From PALSA-555 sp963821325 (GTDB lineage Bacteria > Actinomycetota > Acidimicrobiia > IMCC26256 > PALSA-555): a stretch of DNA of 64,000 bases. Where the stretch lies: the NCBI GenBank assembly GCA_963821325.1, contig CAWGDC010000002.1, positions 62,001 to 126,000 on the forward strand. The letters are read 5' to 3'. Below the pieces are notes generated by a model that did not search any database, was not told the DNA's origin, and saw nothing but the letters and a program-made list of their open reading frames with translations. Positions 28,477 through 36,894 of this stretch are shown piece by piece; the first letter of the stretch is position 1, and each line of letters starts with the position of its first letter. The translations under genes were made by a program, and so were the position numbers.

Positions 28477-29199
28477 GTGACCCAGCGTGAAGACCTCCTC
28501 GCCCGAGCGTTCGTGGACGTCGCCGACACGCTCGTGGCCGACTTCGACGTCGTCGACTTCCTTACCCTCTTGACCACGCGATGCGTGGAGCTGTTCGCGT
28601 TGTCCGAGGCGGCGTTGCTGCTCGCCGACCCTCCGCGGGGCCTACGGGTCGCGGCGTCATCGAGCCACGAGATGCACGTGCTGGAGCTGTTCGAGATCCA
28701 ACACGACCAAGGCCCGAGCGTCGATTGCTACCGACGTGGCGAACCGGTGGAGTGCGCGGACCTGCACACCGCGGTGACGCGGTGGCCCCGCTTCGCCCGC
28801 AAAGCCCTCGACTCGGGATGGACGTCGGCCCACGCCCTCCCGATGCACCTTCGGAGCGAGCTGATCGGTTCGCTCAATCTGCTGCGCGCTGAGCCCGGGC
28901 CGCTGCCCACGACGGACCTCGTTGCCGCGCAAGCCCTCGCCGACGTCGCCACGATCGGACTCCTCCAGCATCGGGCAGCCGAGGAACACCGGCTCCTGGC
29001 CGAGCAGCTCCAGTACGCGCTGCACGGCCGCGTCGCGGTGGAGCAGGCAAAAGGGGTGCTGGCCGAACACACCGGGCTGGACATGGACGCTGCGTTCACG
29101 GCGCTTCGCCAGTACGCGCGCAACCACAACCTTGGCCTCGTCAACGTCGCCCACGCCGTCGTCGAACGCCAGATCCCTCTCAGCGACCTCGTGTCGTAG
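28477..29199 (+). CDS. GAF-ANTAR regulator 2
   Basis: The 240-residue protein starts at GTG 28477 after a full AAGGAGG. GAF (residues about 20-165) contains LLADPPRGLRVAASSS and FEIQHDQGPSVDCYRRGEPV. ANTAR (residues about 180-235) contains RVAVEQAKGVLAEHTGLDMD and NLGLVNVAHAVVERQ, which fits the canonical VxxAkGvlae pattern better than its neighbour. Cytoplasmic RNA-binding antiterminator is the expected role. No ANTAR target (two adjacent hexaloop hairpins) was identified in the window by eye. Confidence 0.92.
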   Translation: MTQREDLLARAFVDVADTLVADFDVVDFLTLLTTRCVELFALSEAALLLADPPRGLRVAASSSHEMHVLELFEIQHDQGPSVDCYRRGEPVECADLHTAVTRWPRFARKALDSGWTSAHALPMHLRSELIGSLNLLRAEPGPLPTTDLVAAQALADVATIGLLQHRAAEEHRLLAEQLQYALHGRVAVEQAKGVLAEHTGLDMDAAFTALRQYARNHNLGLVNVAHAVVERQIPLSDLVS

Positions 29200-29427
29200 G
29201 CGCCCGCACGTCGCGCGGGTACACGGCGAGATCTGAACCGGCGTCCCGAACGGGTGTACCGTGGTTGCTGGACGGTGGTTGATCAAGCCCATCTGGGGTG
29301 GCAACTCAGCCGGCCTATGGCCCCCGCCAAGTGGATCCCCCAATCAGGGCTCCGCGTCCACCGGGCAATCGCCCGACGGAGACGCTTCCGGATCGCCGAG
29401 TACGGCATCCAGAACTGGAGCACAGGC

Positions 29428-29712
29428 ATGTCGAGCGCACGCGTCGCTCTCTACGACCTCAGCGGTTCCTACGACGCTGTCGTCGACAAAGTGAGGAACG
29501 GCTTGGTGCCGTTGTACGAGAAGCAAGACGGGTTCGAGTCGTTCTTCTCGGTCGAGGGCGGCAAGACGAGCGTGGTCTCGGTGAGCATCTGGAAGGACGA
29601 CCAGTCAGCCATGAACGGCGCATCGGTCGCCCAGGCGTGGGTCCGGGACAACATCCCCGCGGACGAGCTCAAGCTGCGAGACACTGTCATCGGCGGCATT
29701 ACCCAGTACTAG
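29428..29712 (+). CDS. Small alpha/beta-barrel (ABM-like) protein
   Basis: The product is 94 residues from ATG 29428, with GGAG nine bases upstream; the same frame runs further upstream but without protein-like sequence. The plan VRNGLVPLYEKQDGFESFFS, then VVSVSIWKDDQSAMNGASVA, resembles the antibiotic-biosynthesis-monooxygenase/dimeric alpha-beta barrel fold, in which a strand precedes SxWxdxxsa. No catalytic residue can be named. It may be co-transcribed with the next small gene. Confidence 0.72.
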   Translation: MSSARVALYDLSGSYDAVVDKVRNGLVPLYEKQDGFESFFSVEGGKTSVVSVSIWKDDQSAMNGASVAQAWVRDNIPADELKLRDTVIGGITQY

Positions 29713-29795
29713 GCGCGTCGGGCAGGCGTCGAACGCGGTCCACCCGCGTTCGACGCCTCCTCAGCGTCGAGACTGCCCGAGCGAGAAGGGGCACC

Positions 29796-30017
29796 ATGAT
29801 TGAGACGAGGATCGAGAACGGCCAAGTCGACCTGTACGACGGGTCCAGTGGGATGTTTCGGAAGACGATTCGTCCCGGAGGTACACCAACACGCGTCGAC
29901 GTGCAGGGCAACGAGGTCGCCATCACGCTGCAGGACGGCAGCGTCGGCATCTACGGCACAGATGGGCTCTACAAGCGAACCATGACGGCCGACGACGAGG
30001 ACCCCAGGGCAGGTTGA
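29796..30017 (+). CDS. Small beta-rich protein of unknown function
   Basis: ATG 29796 follows GAAGGGG and encodes 73 residues (MIETRIENGQVDLYDGSSGM, KTIRPGGTPTRVDVQGNEVA and GSVGIYGTDGLYKRTM). The alternation of short strands and G/D turns suggests a small all-beta fold. I do not recognise a family. It is 83 bases after the ABM-like gene on the same strand and converges with the NuoF-like gene. Confidence 0.65.
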   Translation: MIETRIENGQVDLYDGSSGMFRKTIRPGGTPTRVDVQGNEVAITLQDGSVGIYGTDGLYKRTMTADDEDPRAG

Positions 30018-30051
30018 GTTCGATCCGCGTCTCGGGCGGCCGCGCACGCGC

Positions 30052-31446
30052 TCAGGGGGCGGCGTAGGTCCAATCGGGCTGCTTGAGGGCCTGGCGATCG
30101 TCATAGGTCGCGACCCCCTCGCGGATGTCGACGATCTTCGGGGTGGGGAGCGGCTCGATGCGCGCTCCCGTCTCGAGCTCAGCGACGAAGTCCTCGGGGA
30201 ACGTCCTGAGCAGACTGCCGATCGTGCGCTGCTCTTCCTCGCCGACGAAGCACCGGTTCTGGTCGGTGACGCCCTGGAGCCGCTCGCCGATGGTCCGGAC
30301 GTCGAGGAGGTCGCCGTGTCCGTCGGCGAGCGTGTCGAGTCGCCGAGTGATCTCGCCACACCCGTACTTGCAGGCCCGGCACTGGCCACACGATTCGACG
30401 TAGAGGAACCGCGACACCATGCGAGCCACCGCCAGCATGCTGCGAGTGTCGTCGTACACGATGAAGCCGCACGAGCCCAGCCCGCTGCCCACCGCCGCCA
30501 TGCCCTCGTAGCTGAGCGGCGCATCGAGACTCGGGGCAGGGAGCACGGGGTTGGCAACCCCCGACAGCACCGCTTTGACGGTGCGGTTCTCACCCACCCG
30601 TCCGCCGATCGCCTCGAGGACCTCGCCTAGTCGAGTGCCCGGCTCGGCCTCGCCGTACCCGGCCCGGGTGACGTCACCGACGACGGAGCAGAGCAGCGGG
30701 CCCGGTGTCGCCTCGGTCCCAATGCTCCGGTACCAAGCGGCGCCTCGGGTGAGGATGAGCGGGACGTGGGCGAACGTCTCGACGTTCGACACCAGCGTCG
30801 GGTTCGACGCGGCGCCGACGCCGCTCGGCCCGGCGGGTGGTCCGGTCACGGCCGACCAACCTTCCTGCGGGCCCGCCGCGAACAGCCCGTGCTGGTAGGG
30901 CGCCAGCCAACGGGGCATCGGCTCGTTGCCCTCGATGACCTCGAGGAGCGCCTTCTCTTCACCGAAGAGGTATTCCTCGGGCCCGGTCACGAGCGTCACT
31001 GGCACGTCACCGAAGTACCCGGCGGCGGCCATCTCCTCCATCGCGCGTCGCAACGCCACGATCTCGGGCTCGAAGGATGCCTTCACCGCGACGTACGCCG
31101 CGCGTGCCTCGACGACGAGCGCGGCGACCGCGAGCCCCTCGAGCACCTGGTACGGGTTCGACCGTAGGAGGGGCCGGTCCTTGAACGACCCGGGCTCGCC
31201 CTCGGCGCCGTTGGCGACGACGTACCGGTCACCGAGCGCCGGGCCGCCGCCGAGCACCGAGCGCCACTTCCGCGCCGCGGGGAAGCCGGCACCGCCGCGG
31301 CCCCGCAGACCCGCACGGTCCAGTTCCTCGACGACGTCGGCCGGGCCTCGCGCCCGCGCGACGGCGACCGCCTCACCGCCGCCAGCCGCGGTGTACGCGC
31401 CGAGCGACGCGTGTGCGACCTGGGGCAGCAGGAGGTTCGGCTCCAC
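30052..31446 (-). CDS. NuoF-like NADH-binding iron-sulfur flavoprotein (orphan)
   Basis: The 464-residue protein has the NADH/FMN-binding domain of the 51-kDa subunit (RGRGGAGFPAARKW near 48-61, ANGAEGEPGSFKDR near 80-93) and a SLBB region. The C-terminal 4Fe-4S motif is ESCGQCRACKYGCGEI followed about 40 residues later by NRCFVGEE, so the usual C-x2-C-x2-C...C is present plus one extra cysteine. It would oxidise NAD(P)H and pass electrons to a partner. No NuoE or NuoG gene is adjacent, so it is not a complex I operon; a stand-alone oxidoreductase electron-input module is likelier. Confidence 0.88.
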   Translation of the reverse strand: MEPNLLLPQVAHASLGAYTAAGGGEAVAVARARGPADVVEELDRAGLRGRGGAGFPAARKWRSVLGGGPALGDRYVVANGAEGEPGSFKDRPLLRSNPYQVLEGLAVAALVVEARAAYVAVKASFEPEIVALRRAMEEMAAAGYFGDVPVTLVTGPEEYLFGEEKALLEVIEGNEPMPRWLAPYQHGLFAAGPQEGWSAVTGPPAGPSGVGAASNPTLVSNVETFAHVPLILTRGAAWYRSIGTEATPGPLLCSVVGDVTRAGYGEAEPGTRLGEVLEAIGGRVGENRTVKAVLSGVANPVLPAPSLDAPLSYEGMAAVGSGLGSCGFIVYDDTRSMLAVARMVSRFLYVESCGQCRACKYGCGEITRRLDTLADGHGDLLDVRTIGERLQGVTDQNRCFVGEEEQRTIGSLLRTFPEDFVAELETGARIEPLPTPKIVDIREGVATYDDRQALKQPDWTYAAP

Positions 31447-31639
31447 CGCGGTCGATTATGGACCCCGGACGCGAACGCGACACGAAGCGGACTCCGACGG
31501 GGAGTCGGCGCAGGTGCCCACCACGAGTCCGCGGACGAAGGGTGGTAGGGCCCCCGTCGAGCTCGCCCACCGACGTTACGTGCGTCGCGGCAACGCGCGA
31601 CCCCGGCGAGGCGGGGCATCGACGTTGTGACCCGCCCCG

Positions 31640-31670
31640 CCGACTCGCGGTCTCGCAGATCGCGAGTCGG
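31640..31670. repeat. GACTCGCG hairpin, near-perfect copy
   Basis: Two 14-base arms, CCGACTCGCGGTCT and AGATCGCGAGTCGG, flank loop cgc. All positions pair if one G-T wobble is allowed. It lies 30 bases after the stop of the MaoC-like gene and before the NuoF-like gene, both on the reverse strand, so it might act as a terminator, but the same unit occurs in other settings. Confidence 0.65.
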
Positions 31671-31699
31671 GCCTACCTAGGCGCGCCGTGTGCTCGGCG

Positions 31700-32737
31700 T
31701 CACCGACCTTGGTCGGAGGGAAGGGTCAGGACGACCGTGCCAGTCGCGTGCGCGCCGAGCTCGTTCACGGCCTGCACCGCGACCTCGACGTGGCGTTCGC
31801 CGCCGCCTTCGCGCTCGTTGGTCGTGCGACCGGTGAAGGACAGTTCAGCCCCCGGCACCGCCGGCGCCCCGAGCCGGACGGAGATGCTCCGAAGGAGCGC
31901 CTCGGGCCCGGCCCAGTCCGTCACGTAACGCGACAGATAGCCGTTGGTCGTGAGGATGTTCATGAAGATGTCCGGGGCACCCTGAGCCCTGGCGTAGTCG
32001 CGATCATGGTGTGCCGGCATGAAGTCACGCGACGCGATGGCGCCCGCGGCGATCACGGTGGCGGTCACCGGCAGCGCGAAGCGCGGCAGATCGACCCCTC
32101 CACCCCCTCCCTCCGTCTGCTCGAGGCGTGACGGATCCGGTTCTGAGCGGTGAGAGCCTGAACGCCGCGAGCCGCCACCCGATGTCGGGCTGCCCGGCGC
32201 GAATCGAAAGACGCGAAAGCGTTGCCGCCCCACGACCGTGCCGTCGTCCTTGCTGTAGTCCGTTACCCACGTCACGAAGTAGCCGGTGCCCAGCGTCGTG
32301 ACCTTCTGATCCGATACGGATTCCAGCACGGCAAGCGACGAGAGCCGGTCTCCGATCCGGAGGTAGCGCACGAACTCGAGCTCGGAGTTTGTGGCGAGCG
32401 TGGCCGTGTAGCCCACGCTGGCCAGCACGCCGAGAGGACTCTCGGCTGAGACCTCGACTGCCGCGCCGCCGCGTGCCGCGATGCCTTCGATGCGCGGTCG
32501 GGCCATCGTCCAGGTCTGGAGCATCGCCGGCGGCGCGACGATCCCGCCGAAGCGCGTCGTGGCCGCCACGTCCTCATCGAGGTAGACCGGGTTGCGGTCG
32601 TCGAGCGCGTCGACCCAGTGCCGGATCATCGGCACGTTGACGGGATCCGGAGCGACGGCGGGCCCTGACGTGCCCATCGGCTTGCCGACCCAGGCATCGA
32701 CGCGCTCCCGGAGCGAATCGTCAGCCAGATCAGTCAT
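31700..32737 (-). CDS. Double-hotdog MaoC-type dehydratase
   Basis: The 345-residue protein has an N-terminal FAS1-dehydratase/MaoC_dehydrat_N-like half (VNVPMIRHWVDALDDRNPVY, RFGGIVAPPAMLQTWTMARP) and a C-terminal hotdog half with the hydratase signature ASRDFMPAHHDRDYARAQGA. The catalytic Asp/His pair fits D in RDF and H in HHD. A Gly/Ser/Arg-rich linker separates the halves. It probably hydrates an enoyl-CoA in fatty acid or steroid breakdown in the cytoplasm. The substrate is unknown. Confidence 0.85.
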   Translation of the reverse strand: MTDLADDSLRERVDAWVGKPMGTSGPAVAPDPVNVPMIRHWVDALDDRNPVYLDEDVAATTRFGGIVAPPAMLQTWTMARPRIEGIAARGGAAVEVSAESPLGVLASVGYTATLATNSELEFVRYLRIGDRLSSLAVLESVSDQKVTTLGTGYFVTWVTDYSKDDGTVVGRQRFRVFRFAPGSPTSGGGSRRSGSHRSEPDPSRLEQTEGGGGGVDLPRFALPVTATVIAAGAIASRDFMPAHHDRDYARAQGAPDIFMNILTTNGYLSRYVTDWAGPEALLRSISVRLGAPAVPGAELSFTGRTTNEREGGGERHVEVAVQAVNELGAHATGTVVLTLPSDQGR

Positions 32738-33127
32738 CGCCCATCATCACTCGAGATTACCGACCACCACTTGACCGTCGGCGCGCCCGTATTCGATTAG
32801 AGCGTCCATCGAGGAGCCGCGGCAGGACGCGGCTCCCGCGGTCGCGAAGGTCAACGACCCAGCGACAATGCGACGGCGGATCACTCAGCGTCCGGTTGAG
32901 CCGGCGCGCCTCGATCACGAGCGCGTCGACGGGGCGACCCGAGTCGGTCCAGCTGTTGTCAGGCACCTTCCAGCCGGAGCGATCCGGGATCCCGATCAGC
33001 ATCCTCAGCACTCGGATCAGTACGCCCAGCGGCGACCAGCCCCTGTCCTCCTGCTGTCCTCGGCTCCCTCGTTGAGACCGTTGCGTCGCTCGACCCCGCA
33101 TGCTCGCAGCGAGGAGGTGTCACAGCC

Positions 33128-33144
33128 TGAGTACTCGCTACTCA
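33128..33144. promoter_or_regulatory. 17-bp palindrome, copy C (TGAGTA-N5-TACTCA)
   Basis: Perfect arms flank ctcgc. The nearest downstream start is GTG 33388, 243 bases away, farther than for the other copies. It is also 390 bases upstream of the MaoC-like start on the opposite strand. Confidence 0.55.
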
Positions 33145-33258
33145 GTTCGACCGGCGCCGGACCAGCGTGTCGTTCGAGTACCCCCGCACAACGATGGCGA
33201 CGTCGCGATTTGACGGCCCACGAACCCGCCCACCGTGACCCGACGGCGGCGGCTCCCC

Positions 33259-33286
33259 GATTCGCGATCGGTGGAGACCGCGAGTC
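33259..33286. repeat. GACTCGCG hairpin, imperfect copy
   Basis: Arms GATTCGCGATC and GACCGCGAGTC pair at nine of eleven positions plus one G-T wobble, around loop ggtgga. It lies between palindrome C and the binding-protein gene. Confidence 0.5.
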
Positions 33287-33387
33287 ACTGCCGGTTTGGG
33301 GACCGGGGCGCTGCGAAGCCCAAGCAGGCAGCCGAGATCGGCGCGTAGCGTCCTGGCTTGGTAGGCGGTGACACCGAGGGGGAGGCT

Positions 33388-34461
33388 GTGGATCCGATCA
33401 AGATCGGCTGGCTCGGCTCGGCACTCGACGGCCCCGGCGGCGGCTACGACCGCATCCACCGGATGGCCTTCGACGAGGCGATCGACCAGGGCGTGCTGAA
33501 CCGCGACGTCGAGTTCGTGATCCACCCGGAGAACGGGCTGCCCCAAGGTTCGGCGAAGAACGCGATTGACGGGTTCCGGTACCTCGTCGACGAGGGCTGC
33601 ATCGGCGTCGCCGGTGCCTACAGCTCCGACAACGGGATGGTCGTCGGTCCGGTGGCGAACGAACTCGAGGTACCGCTCATCAGCTGGTGTGGTACCGAGC
33701 GGTTCTTCGGTGACTATTGCTTCCGGCTCGGCAATGGCGACTGCGGCGGCGATGCCACGCTCGTCGTCGGATGGTTGAAGAAAGCGGACTACAACCGGGT
33801 CGCGGTCTTGAGCGAGATCTCGCCAAACGGAGAGGAGTACTTCCGATATTTCCGCCAAGAATGCCACCGGCGATCCGTGTCGATCGCTGCGGTCGAGACG
33901 GTAAGTCAGACGCCAGCCGATCTTGTTGCCAATCTCGCCAATCTCCGCCAAGCCGATGCAGACGCGCTGGTCTACATGGGTTATGGCGTCATCGCGGCGA
34001 ACGGCCTCCTCCGAGATGCGCTCGACAAGCTTGGCTGGGACCCGCCGCGCATCATGGGCACGTCGTTCATGTTCTATCTGATGGGTTTCGACAAGTTCGA
34101 GGGCTGGGTGGGCATCGACCAGCTTTGCCCCGAGAACGAGCTCGCCGAGGCGTTTCACACTCGCTATGTCGAGCGGTATGGCGGGGACCCACCGATGTGG
34201 CCGAACGCGATTCCCGTCCTTGCGTACGACACTGCTCGGGTCCTCGTCGAAGGCCTGCATCGTGCACCGGTTCTCACTGGCGGGGGCCTCAAGGCTGGTC
34301 TGGAGCGCATCAGATTCATGCCCAGCAGCACGGGTGGCCCGCACACCCATATCGCGGGTGGCCCGTACGATCACCAACTCTTCAAAGGCGACTGGTTGCT
34401 CTACGGACGGGTCGAGCACGGACGGCTCGAGTTTGAGGGTCTGTTCGAACCTTGGGAATAG
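33388..34461 (+). CDS. Leu/Ile/Val- or amide-type binding protein without signal peptide
   Basis: The 357-residue protein starts at GTG 33388, preceded by GAGGGGGAGG with a short spacer. It begins directly with the first strand of a type I periplasmic-binding fold (VDPIKIGWLGSALDGPGG) and contains VAGAYSSDNGMVVGPVANEL, RVAVLSEISPNGEEYFRYF and DADALVYMGYGVIAANG. It lacks any export signal or lipobox, and no permease or ATPase gene is near. The fold binds amino acids, amides or similar; a cytoplasmic AmiC-like sensor role fits better than transport. AT content and codon use are slightly higher in A/T than in its neighbours. Confidence 0.82.
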   Translation: MDPIKIGWLGSALDGPGGGYDRIHRMAFDEAIDQGVLNRDVEFVIHPENGLPQGSAKNAIDGFRYLVDEGCIGVAGAYSSDNGMVVGPVANELEVPLISWCGTERFFGDYCFRLGNGDCGGDATLVVGWLKKADYNRVAVLSEISPNGEEYFRYFRQECHRRSVSIAAVETVSQTPADLVANLANLRQADADALVYMGYGVIAANGLLRDALDKLGWDPPRIMGTSFMFYLMGFDKFEGWVGIDQLCPENELAEAFHTRYVERYGGDPPMWPNAIPVLAYDTARVLVEGLHRAPVLTGGGLKAGLERIRFMPSSTGGPHTHIAGGPYDHQLFKGDWLLYGRVEHGRLEFEGLFEPWE

Positions 34462-34633
34462 ATGCGGCCTTCGTGGCCGCGATCACGGCGAGGCGGGAAC
34501 CCGGAGACCGGACCCGCGCTCTGCCCAGGAGACGTGTTCGATCCGGCAAGCCTGCTCGTCGTAGGCAACGAGCAGAGACCTCCTCCGACCTTGGCGATCG
34601 CGGCGACTCGGAGCTCAGCCCGTCGCGTGCGAT

Positions 34634-34660
34634 GACCCGCGGTCTGATGGATCGCGAGTC
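34634..34660. repeat. GACTCGCG hairpin, imperfect copy
   Basis: Arms GACCCGCGGTC and GATCGCGAGTC pair at nine of eleven positions plus one wobble, around loop tgatg. It lies between the binding-protein gene and the PycTM-like gene. Confidence 0.5.
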
Positions 34661-34726
34661 GTCGTCGCTGGTCTGCTCTGCCAAGATGCCCTCCGAGCCA
34701 ACGGATGTCGCTGGAAGGGAGGATCG

Positions 34727-35339
34727 TTGCCCGAGGTTGACGCAACCGCCCAGGCTGAGGAGCCGCCGGGTCTATCGTCCCCCCTTCCCTCGCAGGGTGC
34801 CGGACACCGATCTGTCCTATAGCGATGTCAAGGCTCGGTCGTCCGTCGACACGATGCTGCGGAACACCCAGCAGCAGCTGGTCGCGCTCAGCCGGCGGGC
34901 GGATCTCAAGGCGAGCCTGCTGACAACCGCGGCGGCCGTCGTCGCGAGCATCGCCGCGTCGCATCTCGGCGACTCGGATATCAAGTGGGCGGCTGGCATC
35001 TTGTTGGTCTTCTTGGTGGCAGCCCTGCTCGCGTCGGTGCTCGCGGTCTTCCCGAAGTTTCAGGTGCACCGAGAGCCCGAAGGTGAGCTTCCGCCGAACT
35101 TCAATCCGCTCTTCTTTGGGCACTACGCGCGCATCCCCAAGGAGCGGTACCTCGACGAGATGTTGCGTGTCGTCGCCGACGATAGCGCCCTCTATCGGAC
35201 GATCATCACGGATCTGTACGATCAGGGCGTGTACCTCGTCCACGCCAAGTACCGGTACTTGCGCCTCAGCTACGCCCTCTTCTTGCTCGCGTTCGTGTCA
35301 GCCGGCATCGCTCTCGCTGTCTCGTCGGCCATCCGGTAG
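34727..35339 (+). CDS. Pycsar-effector-type (PycTM/DUF5706-like) membrane protein (frame broken once)
   Basis: A TTG at 34727 sits four bases after GGAAGGGAGG and reads (M)PEVDATAQAEEPPGLSSP; near 34795 the frame must change to continue PDTDLSYSDVKARSSVDTML. From there the protein has two adjacent membrane segments (LKASLLTTAAAVVASIAASH and WAAGILLVFLVAALLASVLA), a soluble segment (FFGHYARIPKERYLDEMLRV), the YDQGVYLVHAKYRYLRLSYA motif and a third membrane segment at the end. This order and the KxRxLRxxY motif match the PycTM effector family, which in Pycsar defence permeabilises the membrane on binding a cyclic pyrimidine nucleotide. No cyclase gene is adjacent; a class III cyclase lies 17 kb away. 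Orphan PycTM homologues are known, so a defence role is not established. Confidence 0.68.
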
Positions 35340-35398
35340 CCGCGACGCCCGCCCGGGTGGCAGCGGCTCGCGGCTCGTTGAATTCCGAGTCGCTGTTC

Positions 35399-35425
35399 GG
35401 TGACCGCAGGAGCGCTGCGGTCACC
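35399..35425. terminator. Perfect 11-bp hairpin between convergent genes
   Basis: GGTGACCGCAG, loop gagcg, CTGCGGTCACC. It lies between the PycTM-like gene (ends 35339) and the convergent MFS gene (ends 35461) and is the strongest stem in the window outside the repeat family. A bidirectional terminator is likely. Confidence 0.6.
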
Positions 35426-35460
35426 TGACATCCGCTACGACCGCGGGAGCGTCGAGCGAC

Positions 35461-36894
35461 TCATCCCACGTGGGCGCGGTGATGCCAACGTGAGGTCCTA
35501 CGCCGGGATGCGTCTTCCTCGGCTGTGGGGGCACCACGGACATATCGAGCAACCACGACGAGCCCAATGAGCGCGAAGACGGCGTCGACTCGGAAGGCGA
35601 GGCTGATGCCGTCGCTCAAGCGGGACTGCGAGGCCACGATCGCGGTGTTGAGCCCCAGACCCACCGCGCCACCGGCGATCTGGCACATGTAGATGATCCC
35701 GCCGGCGAGGCTGGCCCGCGCGGCATCGAGTGCCGTCACGGCGGCCGTTGTGATCGACGAGTAGAAGAGCCCGACGCCGACGCCGAGCACGATCATGCCC
35801 GGGATGAGGATGCCGTAACTCGAATTGGCGTCAACCAAGGAGAGAAGGAGCATCCCGATTGCGAGAGCCACGGCACCGGACAGGACGACCGCGCGGGCGC
35901 CCAAACGGTCGTAGAGCCCGCCCGCCACGAATGACACGGCCGCGAACACCGTCATCATCGGGAGCAGCCCGACGCCGGACTTCAGTGAGGAGTACCCGAG
36001 GGTCTTCTGCATGAACTGGGGCAGATAGAGCAGGGCGGCGAAGAAGATGGCCGACATGAGCAGCACCGACAGTGCGGAAGCGGCAAATACTCGGTTGCGT
36101 AGGACGTCCCGCGGCACGAGCGCTCCGGCTCCCAGTCTGCGTTCGAGGGGGAGGAAGGCAAGCAGCGATGCCAGCCCGACCGCCAGCAAGGCGAGGATCT
36201 CGAATCGCACGAAGCCGGCATCGGTCCCCTCGTCGAGCGCGAACAGAATCGCGACGACACCCACCGTGAGGACCGCGATGCCCCGGTAGTCCATGCCGCG
36301 GACGGCGGCGTCGCCGCGACTCTCTTGAACATGGCGCCAGGTGACATAGACCGCGAAGGCCGCGATCGGAAGGTTCAGAAAGAAGATCCACCGCCAGCTG
36401 AGCGCGCTCGTGAGCACACCACCCAGCAGCGGCCCGACCGCGTTGCCGAGCCCAGCGACGCCGAGGAGCAGACCACCGGCGAGGCCGGCCTTGTCAGCGG
36501 GCAGGAGCGCGTAGATCATCCCGAGGATCGCCGGCCACATCAGCGCACCTCCGATCCCCATCACCCCGCGGCACAGGATGAGCCCCGTGACGTTGGGCAT
36601 GACGCCGGCGATCAACGAGAACACCGCGAAGATCGCAGAGCCGATGATGAAGATTCGCCGACGCCCGTAGAGGTCGGCCAGTCGACCGCCCGTGACGATC
36701 AGTACCCCAAAGACCAGCGCATAGCCGTTGATGACCCACTGCGCGTCCGTGAGCGACGTGTGGAGGTCTCGCTCGATCTGTGGGATCGCCACGCTGAGGG
36801 CGGTGAAGTCGTTGGCAATCACGAAGACGCCAAGGCCCAAGGCGAACAGCGCGAGCTTCGTCTTCGCGTCGATCCTCTCGGGAGGGCCGCTCAT
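35461..36894 (-). CDS. MFS drug:H+ antiporter, DHA2 (14-TM) type
   Basis: The 477-residue protein shows twelve to fourteen hydrophobic segments. Family motifs are motif A as GRLADLYGRRRIFIIGS near residue 69, the DHA2 start FVIANDFTALSVAIPQIERD, and motif C around GVAGLGNAVGPLLGGVL near residue 144. Such pumps export lipophilic compounds using the proton gradient. No regulator gene lies next to it. The tail is Arg/His-rich (RRRTSRWHHRAHVG). Confidence 0.9.
   Translation of the reverse strand: MSGPPERIDAKTKLALFALGLGVFVIANDFTALSVAIPQIERDLHTSLTDAQWVINGYALVFGVLIVTGGRLADLYGRRRIFIIGSAIFAVFSLIAGVMPNVTGLILCRGVMGIGGALMWPAILGMIYALLPADKAGLAGGLLLGVAGLGNAVGPLLGGVLTSALSWRWIFFLNLPIAAFAVYVTWRHVQESRGDAAVRGMDYRGIAVLTVGVVAILFALDEGTDAGFVRFEILALLAVGLASLLAFLPLERRLGAGALVPRDVLRNRVFAASALSVLLMSAIFFAALLYLPQFMQKTLGYSSLKSGVGLLPMMTVFAAVSFVAGGLYDRLGARAVVLSGAVALAIGMLLLSLVDANSSYGILIPGMIVLGVGVGLFYSSITTAAVTALDAARASLAGGIIYMCQIAGGAVGLGLNTAIVASQSRLSDGISLAFRVDAVFALIGLVVVARYVRGAPTAEEDASRRRTSRWHHRAHVG

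Larger units (their letters stand above)
32738..33387. other. 650-base intergenic region with palindrome C and a hairpin repeat
   Basis: Frames on both strands between 32757 and 33371 lack a convincing start and are Arg/Pro-rich. A reverse-strand frame near 32800-33000 has a protein-like run (DALVIEARRLNRTL) that could be a gene remnant, but this is weak. Palindrome C (33128) and a hairpin repeat (33259) are the only clear elements. Confidence 0.5.

Noticed and set aside
32757..33101. Reverse-strand frame with a run DALVIEARRLNRTL
   Set aside because: Some protein-like sequence, but no start signal or family; possibly a decayed gene. Kept as part of the intergenic note.
33128..33286. Palindrome C and the hairpin repeat as a phage or integrative-element attachment site
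   Set aside because: No integrase, recombinase, tRNA or direct repeat is present nearby.
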